64,000 nt of DNA from Mycolicibacterium madagascariense (GCF_010729665.1 NZ_AP022610.1:1860001-1924000), one strand, 5' to 3'. Shown: positions 17,201 to 26,785, counted from the first letter of the stretch. The notes: generated by a model from the letters alone, not told the origin. A program made the numbers and translations.

Positions 17201-18106
17201 ATGAGCATGGAACCGTCGATGACCGCTCTGCGCGTCCTGCGCGCGACCGCCGAACGGGGGAGCTTCACCGCCGCCGCTGCGGAGCTCGGCTATACGCAGT
17301 CCGCGGTGTCACGTCAGGTCGCCGCACTCGAACGCGAGGCGGGCGTCGCACTCTTCGAACGTCACCGCGGCGGGGTGCGGCTCACCGACGGCGGGCTCAT
17401 CCTGCTCCGGCACGCGCGCGTCGCACTCGATGAAATCGACGCTGCCGCAGCCGAACTCGACGGCGCGGCACCCGACGTGCACAAGGTGCGGGTGGGTGCG
17501 TTCATCAGCGCCGGTGCGTTCCTGCTGCCCCGCGCCCTGCGGGCGCTGCGCGAGCGCAGGCAGGACATTCGGGTGACCACCCGCGAGGGCACCACGCCGG
17601 CGCTGGTGCGGGCCCTGCGGGCGGGCACCCTGGACCTCGCGGTGATCTCCGCCAGGGCGCCCTACCGCGCCCCCGACGCGGAACTACCCGCGCTGGTGGT
17701 CGAGGTGATCGACAAAACCGGTCTGGTGCTCGCCGCGCCGGCGACGGGTCGATTCGCGGGTCGGGCGTCCGTCCGCGTCGAGGAACTCACCGACGTCGAC
17801 TGGATCGCGAGCCCGGCCAGTGGCGGTGACCCGCTGATGGGGGTGTGGCCCGGGGTGGCGGGACGCCCGCGCATCGCCCACACGGCCAGAGACTGGCTGA
17901 CCAAGCTCCAGCTCGTCGCCGCCGGATGCGGTATGACCACCATCTCGCCGAGTCTGGCCGACGTCCTGCCCGACGGCGTGCAGCTGATGCGCGTCGAGGG
18001 CGGACCCGAGGAACGCCGCAGGGCCCTGGTCGCGCGGTTGCCCGGCCGGCCGTCGCAGGCCGTCGTGGCCGTCGTCGACGCCCTGCGCAACGGACATCCC
18101 AGCTGA
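17201..18106 (+). CDS. LysR family transcriptional regulator
   Basis: A 301-aa LysR regulator. The HTH AAAAELGYTQSAVSRQVAALER is at about 24-45, and the remainder is the two-lobed effector-binding domain (VRVGAFISAGAFLLPRAL, LDLAVISARAPY, AAGCGMTTISPSLAD). LysR proteins usually activate a divergent neighbour when a small effector binds, here the MDR oxidoreductase. ATG at 17201 is used; ATG at 17207 is a close alternative. Confidence 0.9.
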   Translation: MSMEPSMTALRVLRATAERGSFTAAAAELGYTQSAVSRQVAALEREAGVALFERHRGGVRLTDGGLILLRHARVALDEIDAAAAELDGAAPDVHKVRVGAFISAGAFLLPRALRALRERRQDIRVTTREGTTPALVRALRAGTLDLAVISARAPYRAPDAELPALVVEVIDKTGLVLAAPATGRFAGRASVRVEELTDVDWIASPASGGDPLMGVWPGVAGRPRIAHTARDWLTKLQLVAAGCGMTTISPSLADVLPDGVQLMRVEGGPEERRRALVARLPGRPSQAVVAVVDALRNGHPS

Positions 18107-18168
18107 TCGCGCGTGCACGCCGTCGTTCCCGTCTACTGGACGAGACCGACCAGGGAGGAGACCCGACC

Positions 18169-18747
18169 ATGGCAACCGTGACCGGCCGAGCCGTCGATGC
18201 GCTGGCCGACGCCGAACGCGACGGCATCGTCGACGTCGTCTACCGCACCGTCGACGGCCCGCTCGGACCGCTGCTGGTCGCGGCGACCGACGTCGGTCTC
18301 GTCCGCGTCGCGTTCGCGGTGGAGGGGCACGACGACGTGCTGCAGCACCTGGCCGACCGGATCAGCCCGCGAGTGTCGGCCGCACCGGGCCGTCTCGACG
18401 CCATGGCACGAGAGCTCGACGAGTACTTCGCCGGTGCGAGAACGACGTTCGACGTCGCGCTGGACTGGCGGCTGTCGTCGGGGTTTCGCGCCACCGTGCT
18501 GCGGCACCTGCCCGAGATCGGCTACGGACGCACCGCGAGCTACGCCGCCGTCGCCCAACTGGCCGGAAACCCGAAGGCCGTGCGCGCGGTCGGCAGCGCC
18601 TGCGCCACCAACCCGCTCCCCGTCGTCGTGCCGTGTCACCGGGTGGTGCGCAGCGACGGCGCCCTGGGCGGCTACCTCGGCGGCGTCGACGCCAAACGCA
18701 CGCTGCTCACGCTGGAGGCAGCGGGGCGTCGCCCCAGTCACCCTTGA
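18169..18747 (+). CDS. ogt: Methylated-DNA--protein-cysteine methyltransferase
   Basis: A 192-aa suicide DNA-repair enzyme that transfers alkyl groups from O6-alkylguanine to its own Cys. The active-site motif is VVPCHRVV near residue 155, with the Asn-hinge region NPLP just before it and GSACATN upstream. The N-terminal domain has YRTVDGPLGPLLVAAT. ATG at 18169 is preceded by GGGAGGAG. Its 3' end overlaps the convergent GntR gene by 41 bp. Confidence 0.93.
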   Translation: MATVTGRAVDALADAERDGIVDVVYRTVDGPLGPLLVAATDVGLVRVAFAVEGHDDVLQHLADRISPRVSAAPGRLDAMARELDEYFAGARTTFDVALDWRLSSGFRATVLRHLPEIGYGRTASYAAVAQLAGNPKAVRAVGSACATNPLPVVVPCHRVVRSDGALGGYLGGVDAKRTLLTLEAAGRRPSHP

Positions 18748-19378
18748 TGTGTTCGAGGTGGCGCAGCATCAGCGTGCGCGTCTTCTCGGCGTCGCCTGCC
18801 ACGATGGCGTCGAGGATCGGCAGGTGTTCCTCGGCGGACGCGGTGAGGGTGCCGCGGTCGGAGAGTTCCTTCAGGCCGAACAGCCGGGTCTGGTCGCGTA
18901 GCCCGTCGACGAGCTCGAGAAGGCGTTCGTTGGTGGTGTGTGCGAGCAGGCCCATGTGGAAGCGGCGGTCGGCGTCGAGATAGTCGATGAGGTCACCGTC
19001 GCGGGCGGCGTCGACGATCTCGGCGGCCACGGCCGCGTGCTTCGCGTATTCGGCGGTGATGGCGTCGTTGCCCGCGAGCTTCTCCATGGCCGGAATCTCG
19101 AGCAGCACCCGTAACTCGAAGATCTCCCGGCGATCCGAGTCGTCGATCGGCAGGACGCGAAATCCGCGGTTGCGGATCGGCTCCATCAGTCCCTGGTTCA
19201 CCAGTGTCAGCATCGCTTCGCGGACGGGGCTGGCCGAGACGCCCAACTGATTCGCTAGTGCGGTGACCGAATAGATCTCGCCCGGCGCCAGTTCACCGGA
19301 AACCATGCCTTCGCGGAGCACGGCCAGCGCCTGGTCCCGCAGGCTCGCGCGCTTGAGGCTGGGGGTGTTGCTGAGCAT
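18707..19378 (-). CDS. GntR family regulator (FCD/FadR subfamily)
   Basis: A 223-aa regulator. The N-terminal wHTH is LANQLGVSASPVREAMLTLVNQGL (about 42-65); the C-terminal FCD effector domain carries the Asp/His set DADRRFHMGLLAH, EEHLPIL and RHLEHIKGD expected to bind metal and a carboxylic acid. It lies at the downstream end of the leftward catabolic run 19.4-29.9 kb and is the best candidate to bind the two GGTA-N6-TACC sites there. A TACGTCGTA palindrome lies in its own promoter region. Its 3' end overlaps ogt. Confidence 0.9.
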   Translation of the reverse strand: MLSNTPSLKRASLRDQALAVLREGMVSGELAPGEIYSVTALANQLGVSASPVREAMLTLVNQGLMEPIRNRGFRVLPIDDSDRREIFELRVLLEIPAMEKLAGNDAITAEYAKHAAVAAEIVDAARDGDLIDYLDADRRFHMGLLAHTTNERLLELVDGLRDQTRLFGLKELSDRGTLTASAEEHLPILDAIVAGDAEKTRTLMLRHLEHIKGDWGDAPLPPA

Positions 19379-19450
19379 CGTGCCTCCGATCGCGGTGAAC
19401 GTACTATGTTACGTCGTACACAGCGTCAGAGGCCTGGTGGCGGCCGAGTG

Positions 19451-20677
19451 TCAACCAAACAGTGCGCGCAGGTGTGGGTTGAGGAAGATGCCGCTGGGGT
19501 CGAACTGTTTGCGGAGACGCTGAAAGTCGTCGTACCGCGGATAGAGGGCCTCGACGCGATCGCGGGTGAGGAAGTGCACCTTGCCCCAGTGCGGGCGAGC
19601 GTCGAACGGCTGCAGCACGCGATCCAGTTCGCGCAGGAACGGTTCGTAGACGGTGCCCACCTGCCCCGACACCGACAGCGACATGGTGTCCCGCTGATAC
19701 TGCGCCGACAGGTACGCCTCGTCGGCCCGTTGCCACCGGACCTGAACCGGGGAGATCTGCTCGGGGTGCCGCGTCAGCATGAGGTCGCGCACCACGTCGA
19801 GCGCCTCGCGACCGCGGTCGGCGGGCACCATGTACTCGAGCTCGTGGAAACGGGCCTCGGTGGTGGCGTCGGGATAGATGAGGTGGGCGCGACCGGTCCT
19901 GGCGCCCGGTTCGGCGTCGACGTCGTCGGCGTCCGCAGGCGCCTCGCTGAGCAGTTTGACGACGCAGTGATCCTGCGGCACCGTGCCGAGGTCGTACATG
20001 GCCGACGACGCGGGTGTCGGCATCCACCAGAACGAGAAGTGGCGGTAGTCGGCGAGGAACCGAGCCCAGTTGGCGTCGACCTCGTCGAACGGTAGGACGG
20101 CGTTCTGTTCCCGAATCTTGTACGCGGGCACGGCCTGCAGGTCGAGTTCGAGGAACACCCCGAGCATGCCGATCGACACCTGAGCGGCGTGCAACGCGTC
20201 GTCGTCGTCCTCGGTGATCGAGACGATCTCACCTGATCCGTCGACCAGCCGGACGCCACGCACCATCGACGACAGGTTGCCGAACGCGGGCCCGGAACCC
20301 TTGGTGCCGGTCGCGATGGCGCCCGCGATCGACTGGGCATCGATGTCACCCTGATTGGCCAGCGCCATCCCGTGTTCCCATAGGGGCGCGCCGACGTCCC
20401 ACAGTCGCGTCCCGCCGCGGAGCCTCGCGCGCAGGGTGACGTCGTCGGCGGTGACGAGCCCCGTCAGGCGCTCCATGGTCACCAGGGTGTGGTCGGTCTG
20501 CACGATCGGGGTGAACGAATGGCCGCTGCCCGCGACTCTGACGCCGCGTCCCGTGGAGGCCGCGCGGGTGACGGCCCGGACGACGTCGTCCTCCGTTGCG
20601 GCGTCGACGAACTCGTCGTAGTCGAAACCCTGGTTGCCGCCCCAGTTGTCCCAGTGGCCACCGGTCTGCCTGGTCAT
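19451..20677 (-). CDS. FAD-linked oxidase, sugar-lactone/alditol oxidase type
   Basis: A 408-aa VAO-family flavoprotein. The FAD domain contains GVRVAGSGHSFTPIV (a potential His-linked FAD site), NQGDIDAQSIAGAIATGTKGSG and VSIGMLGVFLELDL. The C-terminal ALO domain includes PHWGKVHFL and FDPSGIFLNPHLRALFG. The family contains D-arabinono-/L-gulono-1,4-lactone oxidases and alditol oxidases. ATG at 20677 follows GGAGAGG. It begins 27 bp beyond a GGTA-N6-TACC site overlapping the end of the next upstream gene, so it has its own regulated promoter or is part of the larger leftward transcript. Confidence 0.83.
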   Translation of the reverse strand: MTRQTGGHWDNWGGNQGFDYDEFVDAATEDDVVRAVTRAASTGRGVRVAGSGHSFTPIVQTDHTLVTMERLTGLVTADDVTLRARLRGGTRLWDVGAPLWEHGMALANQGDIDAQSIAGAIATGTKGSGPAFGNLSSMVRGVRLVDGSGEIVSITEDDDDALHAAQVSIGMLGVFLELDLQAVPAYKIREQNAVLPFDEVDANWARFLADYRHFSFWWMPTPASSAMYDLGTVPQDHCVVKLLSEAPADADDVDAEPGARTGRAHLIYPDATTEARFHELEYMVPADRGREALDVVRDLMLTRHPEQISPVQVRWQRADEAYLSAQYQRDTMSLSVSGQVGTVYEPFLRELDRVLQPFDARPHWGKVHFLTRDRVEALYPRYDDFQRLRKQFDPSGIFLNPHLRALFG

Positions 20678-20703
20678 GAGTCGCCTCTCCGTAAGATGTA
20701 ATC

Positions 20704-20717
20704 GGTAAGATACTACC
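20704..20717. promoter_or_regulatory. GGTA-N6-TACC operator-like site before the FAD oxidase
   Basis: GGTAAGATACTACC is an inverted repeat GGTA-N6-TACC, 27 bp upstream of the FAD oxidase start. The word GTAAGAT is also repeated at 20691-20697. It matches 12 of 14 bases with the site upstream of the permease at 29944, which supports binding by one regulator, probably the GntR protein. Confidence 0.55.
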
Positions 20718-22224
20718 CTGCAGGATGCAGCACGCCGTCGATGCGGCGCGGGATGCGGTCGTAGCCGTCGCGCAGTTCTGCGGGTAGCACGTGCGCGGGT
20801 GCGTTCTGGTAGGTCACCGGCCGCAGGAAACGTCGGATGGCGGTGGCGCCCACCGAAGTGTGCAACGCGTTCGTCGACGGCCACGGACCGCCGTGGTGCT
20901 GCGCCCACGACACCGCGACGCCGGTGGGAAAGGCGTTGAACACCACGCGGCCCGCCCGGGCCGACGCGAGCGCGGTGAGTGCGGTGAGCGCGTCGTCGGA
21001 CTCGCTGTGGTGCACGGTCGCCGTCAGCGACGGCGGCAGGCTCTCCAAAGCCGTTGTCGCCGAATCGATCACGGCGCCAGCCGGGTACCTGACGATGACC
21101 GTCACGGGGCCGAACACCTCGTGCACGAGGTGCGGGTCCAATTCGGCCAGCGCCGTCTCGACAACCATTGGCGCCACGGCGAACCCGGCGCCGTCACCAC
21201 CCGGCCCCGTGGTGGTACGCACGTCCGCCCGGCCCCGCAGGGCAGCTGTCTCCGCGGCGTAGGCGGCGTGGATGCCCTCGTTCAGCAGCACGTGGTCCGA
21301 GGATTGCACCACCCCGGCTCGCACGGCGGCGACGAGGCGATCCCCCTCGGCGGAGTCGGGCACCAGCACGAAGCCGGGCTTCGTGCAGAGCTGACCCGAC
21401 CCGAGAGTGAACGAGCCGACCAGACCCGCACCGATGTCCTCGGCGCGTTCGGCTGCCGCCGCCGGTGTGACGACGACGGGGTTGAGACTGCTCAACTCGC
21501 CGTAGAAGGGAATGGGTTCGTCGCGGGCGTTGACGACGTCGAGCAGTGCCCGGCCGCCGCGCAGCGATCCGGTGAAGCCGACGGCCTTGATCGCGGGCTG
21601 CGCCACCAGCGCGATCCCGGCCTGGGTGCCGTGGACGATGGCGACGGCACCGTCCGGCACGGCCGTCGCGAGGACCTCGAAGGACCGCTGTGAGGTCGCG
21701 GGGTGCGACGGGTGCGCCTTCAGCACGACGGGGCAACCGGCCGCGAGCGCCGACGCGGTGTCGCCGCCGAGCACGGAGAACGCGAACGGGAAGTTGCTCG
21801 ACCCGAACACCGCTACGGGTCCGATCGCCGTGAGGATGCGTCGCAGATCCGGCCGCGGCCCCATCGGGGTCTCGGCGGCCGGGTCGATCGCCGCCTCCAG
21901 GTAGCTGCCCTCGCGCACGACGTCGCCGAAGAAGCGGAATTGGAACGCCGCGCGGGTGAGCTCACCCGCCAGCTTGGCGGTGGTGAATCCCGTTTCGGCA
22001 GAGGCGATCTCGATGAGTTCGTCGCGGTGGTCCTCGATGCCGTCGGCGACCGCGTCCAGCACGTGCGCGCGCGCCGCGCGGTCCAGCCCCGCCAGCCCCG
22101 GAGCCGATGCGGCCGCCGCGGTGACGAGCGCGGCCACCTCGGCGCCAGTGGTCTCGACGGCGACCGGTGGGAGTTTCGCACCGGTGCGGGGATTGGTTCC
22201 GAAGACTGCGACGGTGTCCGTCAT
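20713..22224 (-). CDS. Alpha-ketoglutaric semialdehyde dehydrogenase (NADP-type)
   Basis: A 503-aa aldehyde dehydrogenase of the 2,5-dioxovalerate dehydrogenase group. Distinctive motifs: GSSNFPFAFSVLGGDTASALAAGC, general base Glu in FYGELSSLNPVV, and nucleophilic Cys in GSGQLCTKPGF. This group oxidises 2-oxoglutarate semialdehyde to 2-oxoglutarate, the last step of hydroxyproline, pentose and sugar-acid degradation. It starts at ATG 22224, overlapping the exonuclease stop (ATGA). Together with the DHDPS-family lyase at 25867 it defines the pathway's end. Confidence 0.88.
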   Translation of the reverse strand: MTDTVAVFGTNPRTGAKLPPVAVETTGAEVAALVTAAAASAPGLAGLDRAARAHVLDAVADGIEDHRDELIEIASAETGFTTAKLAGELTRAAFQFRFFGDVVREGSYLEAAIDPAAETPMGPRPDLRRILTAIGPVAVFGSSNFPFAFSVLGGDTASALAAGCPVVLKAHPSHPATSQRSFEVLATAVPDGAVAIVHGTQAGIALVAQPAIKAVGFTGSLRGGRALLDVVNARDEPIPFYGELSSLNPVVVTPAAAAERAEDIGAGLVGSFTLGSGQLCTKPGFVLVPDSAEGDRLVAAVRAGVVQSSDHVLLNEGIHAAYAAETAALRGRADVRTTTGPGGDGAGFAVAPMVVETALAELDPHLVHEVFGPVTVIVRYPAGAVIDSATTALESLPPSLTATVHHSESDDALTALTALASARAGRVVFNAFPTGVAVSWAQHHGGPWPSTNALHTSVGATAIRRFLRPVTYQNAPAHVLPAELRDGYDRIPRRIDGVLHPAG

Positions 22225-22871
22225 GACGATCCTTCCGACAGGGCGATCAGGTGGGCGGTGGTCAGGCTGATGTCGCGCTCGAGCCGGCCGGCCAGCGCGA
22301 GGAACAGGCTCGCCGTGGTGACGGCGTCGCCGAGGGCGTGGTGCGGGGAGTGCACGGGGAGACCGAGTTCGGTCGCGGCGTATTCGAGCGACACCGCCTG
22401 CCCGGGGTCCAACTCCACCTCCAGCACGCGGCGGGCCAGGACGGCGGTGTCGATCATCGCACTCGTGAAGCTCAGGTATGAACGTCGAAAGGCCTTGCGC
22501 AAGAACGACCGTTCGATCCATGCGCAGTGCGCGACCACGGGATGCTCGCCGATGAGGCCGTCCAGGGTCGCGACGCAGTCCGCCAGCGGGGGTGCGCCGT
22601 CGAGGTCCTGGGTCCGCAGACCGTGGAACATGATCGAGCTGCCCGGCACGTCACCGGGCACGTGCACCAGGCCATAGACCGACTCCGACGTCATGACCCG
22701 CCCGGCGCGGATCGGCACCGCGCCGTAGGACACGACGTGATCGTGGCGGGCGTCGAGGCCCGTGGTCTCCAGGTCGATCACCACGAACGTGTCGGCGCGC
22801 CAGTCGACGTCGGCCGCGGCGGACCGGCGCGGCCGACGCAGGCGACGCGTCCAGTCGGTCGCCACGCTCAC
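22221..22871 (-). CDS. DnaQ-like 3'-5' exonuclease
   Basis: A 216-aa DEDDh-fold exonuclease: ExoI FVVIDLETTGLD, ExoII AHCAWIERSFL, and ExoIII SPHHALGDAVTTA. ExoII usually reads HNAxFDxxF; here the Asp position is Glu, a conservative change that may alter activity. GTG at 22871 overlaps the stop of the cNMP/CBS/DUF294 gene (GTGA). Exonuclease-DUF294 pairs recur next to carboxylate-metabolism genes in many bacteria, so they may form a regulatory unit rather than a repair one. Confidence 0.85.
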   Translation of the reverse strand: MSVATDWTRRLRRPRRSAAADVDWRADTFVVIDLETTGLDARHDHVVSYGAVPIRAGRVMTSESVYGLVHVPGDVPGSSIMFHGLRTQDLDGAPPLADCVATLDGLIGEHPVVAHCAWIERSFLRKAFRRSYLSFTSAMIDTAVLARRVLEVELDPGQAVSLEYAATELGLPVHSPHHALGDAVTTASLFLALAGRLERDISLTTAHLIALSEGSS

Positions 22872-24701
22872 CGACCCTCGTAGTCGAACCACTTGCGGCT
22901 CAACCGTTCCTGGATGCCGTTGATCGTGCGGAACGCATTCCTGAGGTGGCGTCGCTCGAGCGGGTCCAACGTGGCGGGGTCGATCGACGACGCCACCGGC
23001 GCGCCCACCTTGATCGCGGCGATCTGGCTGTCGAAGACCAGGTGGTAGCAGAGGCTGAAGGCGCCCGTCAGCGCATCGGCCTCGTCGGCGGTGAGCAGGC
23101 CGCTGCGCTGGGCGCGCTCGAGCCGTTGCGGCGTGGAACCCGTTGGGTCGCCGGTCCGTTGCGCCAGGGCACGCGCCAAGGAGGCCACCGGCCGCAGCCC
23201 GGACTTCTTGAGGTTGAGGTGGCCCTTCTGCTCCCCGAAGTGCTCGACGACGAACCCGCGGACGAAGCCGCTCGGCGGTCGGTCGGTCATCGAGAAGCGA
23301 CTCAACGCCCTGGTGAAGCCGTCACGGCCGAGGCCACCGACGAGTGCGCTGCGCAGCGGCTGGATCAGGACGGGCCGGGTGATCGGCCGGGCGTCGAGCA
23401 CCGTCGAGGCCATCAACAAATAGTCCACGTTGTCCGGGTGTGCCCGCCACACGTCGGCGATCTCGCGCCACTGCCGCTGCGAGCGGTTGAACAGCGGCGT
23501 CGAGGCGTTGAGCCCCTGTGGACACGTGGCCAGCCCGCACCGGGTCAGGGCGGTCATCAGCGGGGGCGGTCGCCGCGGCCACCTGCTCGCGGGTGTACTC
23601 GATGTCGGACGTGCCCCGCACGGCCCACGCCAACGCGGTGTCGACGTCGGAATTGGGCAGCGGCTCGCGGCGGCCGAGGGAACCCATCAGCAGCCACGCG
23701 CAATCCAACTCCGCCAATGGTGATGTCGTCGAATGGAATTCGATGATCTTGCGGTAGATCGCCTCGATCATCGCCGACAGCAGGGCGCCGACGTGTTCGA
23801 CGGGCAGGCCGGCGTCCCACAGCTCGACGGTCGTGGGGGTCAGCAGGCGGCACGCCTCGACGAGCTCGTCCATCGTCGTCGCCCCGGCGACGGCGGAGCG
23901 AATCACCAGTGGGTTGCGGACCTCCGCCGCCGCCATGTCCACGACCCGCACGACGCCGACGGCGGTGCCGACCGCGTCGACCACGACGAGGTGGTGGATG
24001 CCCTGCTCGACCATGAACAGATAGGCCGTGCTGACGGTGCGGTCGACGCTCATCGCGATCGCCGGGGTGCTCGCGATCGCCGAAATGGGGGCGTCCACGC
24101 CGATCTCACCCGTCGCCACCCGGCGGCGGAAGTCGTCGTCGGTGACGATGCCGATCTGGCCGTCGCGCAGGAACAGTGCGCACGACCGGCCCGCCTCGGT
24201 CATGGTCGCCGCGACGGTGCGAATCGAGTCGTCGGCCTCGCACCACGTGATCGGGTGCGCCACGCTGCCGATGGGACGTTCCAGTCGCGCCGCGGCGTCC
24301 GCCGGGTTGAGCAGGCGTTCCCTGGCCACCAACCCGCCGTAGTGGGCGAATCGCAGGCGCTCGGGGTGGGCCAGCAGCGTCCGCGGATCGGGCAACCGGT
24401 AGCAGAGCGTGTCCTCGGCGGCGCGAACCTGCAGGGGCGGGGGCAGACCGGACAGCACCGAGATGTGGCCGAAGGTCTCCCCCGGGCCGAGGACGTCGGT
24501 GACGCGCCCGCGGTCGACGATCTCCACCGCGCCGACCCGCACCACGTAGAGACAGTCCAGTGGAGCGGCTTCGGCCTCCACGATCACCGTGCCCGCCACG
24601 AAGTACTCCACGTCGACCGCCTTGGCGAGACGGTTCAGGTCGAGGTCGTCGAGGCGGTCGTAGGGGGACTGCGCGCCGAGGAAGTCGAGGAATTCCTTCA
24701 C
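22868..24701 (-). pseudogene. cNMP-binding/CBS/DUF294 nucleotidyltransferase-like gene, split by a frameshift
   Basis: The reading starts at GTG 24701 with a cyclic-nucleotide-binding-like domain (VIVEAEAAPLDCLYVV, LGPGETFGHISVL), then a CBS pair (about 140-265), then the DUF294 nucleotidyltransferase signature GSLGRREPLPNSDVDTAL. Just after EYTREQVAAATAP the frame runs into Arg/Pro-rich sequence. The continuation (TALTRCGLATCPQGLNAS ... KWFDYEGR), ending at 22868, is in the frame shifted by one base. The join falls at a run of five G on the plus strand (23562-23566); removing one G restores a single family-like protein of about 610 aa. It is either a real inactivating mutation or a sequencing error. 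Confidence 0.75.
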
Positions 24702-24705
24702 GGCA

Positions 24706-25812
24706 TCAAAACTCGACGACGGTCAGCGGCTCGCCGAGCCTGCCGACGTCGACGGTGATGCCGAGCCCAGGGCCGGTGGGCGCCGACCCGCGCCCATCGA
24801 CCGAGCGGGGCAGGTGGCCCGCGACGTGGCCGTCGGTCCAATCGTTGAAGAACGGGGTCATGAGCAGTGCCTCGGTGCGGGTGCTCGCGGCGAGATGACT
24901 GGTCGCAGCAGTGATTACGTCACCACCCCACATGTCCTCCACGGACACCAGCAGATTCAGCTCCTGGGTGAGATCGCGCATCCGCGCCGCGTTCGACAGA
25001 CCGCCCAGCTTGCCGAATTTGATGTTGATCGATGCGGCACGCGCCTCGTACTTCGCCCGAAACACCCCGGCCGAGTCGACGATCGACTCGTCCAGCACCA
25101 GGGGCAGGGTCGAATGGGCATGGGCCAGAATGGAATCCGTGGTAGTGCGGCAGGGCTGTTCGACGAAGATCGGCAGCTCCTCCATACCGCGCAACGCGAT
25201 CTGGGCGTCGGCGACGTTCCAGCCGCCGTTCGCGTCGGCCACGACCACGGTATTGCCGTCACCGGCCTCGACGCACGCCTTCGCCCGTGCGACGTCATCG
25301 CGGGGGTGGTTGCCCACCTTCAGCTGAAACCGGTTGATGCCGGCGCTGCGGCGCGCCGTGACGAACTCGGCCATCGTGGCCGGCGTACCCAGCGGCACGG
25401 CCTCGTAGAGCGCGAAGTCGTCGTTCAGTACGCCGCCGAGCAGCGCCGAGATCGGCAATCCGACGCTCTTGCCGAGCAGGTCCCAGCACGCGATGTCGAT
25501 CGCGCTCTTCGCGAATGTCTGGCCCATCAGCGTGGCGTCCATGGTCGCGTGAATCTGGTTCAGGTTGGTCGGATCCGAGCCGAGCACCGCCCGCGCCAAC
25601 TCACCGAGCGCGGCCCTGATGCCCGCGGGAAAGGTCGGAAGATAGGTGGCCCCGAGGGTGGTGATCTCGCCCCAGCCGTCCAGACCCTCGTCGGTGCGGA
25701 TGCGTACCAGGGTGCCGTCCTCGGTGGCCGCCGCCCGGTCACCCGACATCACGTACACGCCATGGGCGTAGCCCACGTCGTAGCGGTAGACGTCGACACC
25801 GGTGATCTTCAC
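24706..25812 (-). CDS. Enolase-superfamily enzyme (MLE/mandelate racemase-like)
   Basis: A 368-aa enolase-superfamily protein. The capping domain starts KITGVDVYRYDVGYAHG. Barrel motifs are NRFQLKVGN (catalytic Lys), metal ligands Asp in VVADANGGW, Glu in IFVEQPC and Asp in LVLDESI, and the second catalytic Lys in INIKFGKLGGL. The two-Lys arrangement suits racemases, epimerases or dehydratases acting on the carbon next to a carboxylate, such as hydroxyproline(betaine) epimerase or cis-3-hydroxyproline dehydratase; galactarolactone cycloisomerase is an alternative. GTG at 25812 is preceded by AAGGAAG. It is four bases upstream of the DUF294 gene. Confidence 0.82.
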   Translation of the reverse strand: MKITGVDVYRYDVGYAHGVYVMSGDRAAATEDGTLVRIRTDEGLDGWGEITTLGATYLPTFPAGIRAALGELARAVLGSDPTNLNQIHATMDATLMGQTFAKSAIDIACWDLLGKSVGLPISALLGGVLNDDFALYEAVPLGTPATMAEFVTARRSAGINRFQLKVGNHPRDDVARAKACVEAGDGNTVVVADANGGWNVADAQIALRGMEELPIFVEQPCRTTTDSILAHAHSTLPLVLDESIVDSAGVFRAKYEARAASINIKFGKLGGLSNAARMRDLTQELNLLVSVEDMWGGDVITAATSHLAASTRTEALLMTPFFNDWTDGHVAGHLPRSVDGRGSAPTGPGLGITVDVGRLGEPLTVVEF

Positions 25813-25866
25813 GAACTCGCTTCCTTTCTCGGGCAACCCTACGCCGGGCGGGTGGCCCCACCGGAG

Positions 25867-26754
25867 TCAGACGACGGCGGTCAGTGCCAGTTCGACGTCC
25901 TTGATGACCTGCGCGCGGTCCTCGTCGCTGAGCGGCAGCCGCGGCGGCCGGGTCGGTCCGCCGTAACCGCCCGCGACCTCTTGCGACAGCTTGATTGCCT
26001 GGACGAAGGTGTGCTTGGTGTCCCACTGGAACGCCGGCTGCAGCAGCGAGTACAGCTCGCGGGCCTCTTCGACCTGGCCGGTAGTGCCCAGTTCGTAGAT
26101 CTTCGCGCAGGCCTTCGGCAGCGAGTTCGAAAAGCCGCCGATCCATCCGACCGCGCCCATCAACGTGGCCTCCAGCACGTTGTCGTCCGCGCCGGAGAGC
26201 ACGTCGATTCCTGGCGCCAGCCGCTGGATCGCGGTAATGCGACGGACGTCGCCGGAGAACTCCTTGACCGCGACGACGTTGTCGAATTCGCCGATGCGCG
26301 ACAACAACTCTGGAGTCAAGTCGACCCGGGTGTCGAACGGGTTGTTGTAGGCCACGATGGGCAGACCGACGCGATCGAGCGCCCGGTAATGTTCGACGAC
26401 CTCGTCGTCGTTGGCCCGGTAGGAGTTCGGCGGCAGCGCGAGCACACCATGCGCGCCGGCCTGCTGCGCCTGCTCGGTCCAGCGGACGGACTCCGCCGAG
26501 CCGTAGGCTCCCACCCCGGGAATCACCGAAAACCCCTCCGGCGCAGCCTCGATCGCGAGTTCGACGATGCGGGCCCGCTCCTGCGCGGTCAGCACCTGGT
26601 ATTCGCCGAGGGACCCGTTCGGGGTGATGCCGTCGGCGCCGTTCTCGGCGAGGAAGCGGACGTGGTCCTGGTAACGGTCGTAGTCCACGGTCAAGTCGGC
26701 GGTGAAGGGCAGGGTGGCGGCGACGACGATGCCGCGCCAGGGAGTAGTGGTCAT
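25867..26754 (-). CDS. Dihydrodipicolinate synthase-family lyase/deaminase
   Basis: A 295-aa class-I aldolase-fold protein. Schiff-base Lys is in VVAVKEFSGD, Tyr in IVAYNNPFDTR, and the substrate loop is TPNGSLGEYQ in place of the DHDPS GTTGE. In this setting, with a ketoglutaric semialdehyde dehydrogenase, it probably performs the step making 2-oxoglutarate semialdehyde: deamination of pyrroline-4-hydroxy-2-carboxylate (HypD role) or dehydration of a keto-deoxy sugar acid. It is not expected to be the lysine-pathway DapA. ATG at 26754. Confidence 0.82.
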   Translation of the reverse strand: MTTTPWRGIVVAATLPFTADLTVDYDRYQDHVRFLAENGADGITPNGSLGEYQVLTAQERARIVELAIEAAPEGFSVIPGVGAYGSAESVRWTEQAQQAGAHGVLALPPNSYRANDDEVVEHYRALDRVGLPIVAYNNPFDTRVDLTPELLSRIGEFDNVVAVKEFSGDVRRITAIQRLAPGIDVLSGADDNVLEATLMGAVGWIGGFSNSLPKACAKIYELGTTGQVEEARELYSLLQPAFQWDTKHTFVQAIKLSQEVAGGYGGPTRPPRLPLSDEDRAQVIKDVELALTAVV

Positions 26755-26785
26755 GTGCGTTGCCTTCGATCGATGGTGGGCGGAG

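Noticed and set aside
18335..18350. GTGCTGCAGCAC match inside ogt
   Set aside because: It lies in coding sequence (VLQHL codons) away from any promoter; such words arise easily from Leu-Gln-His codons in GC-rich genes.
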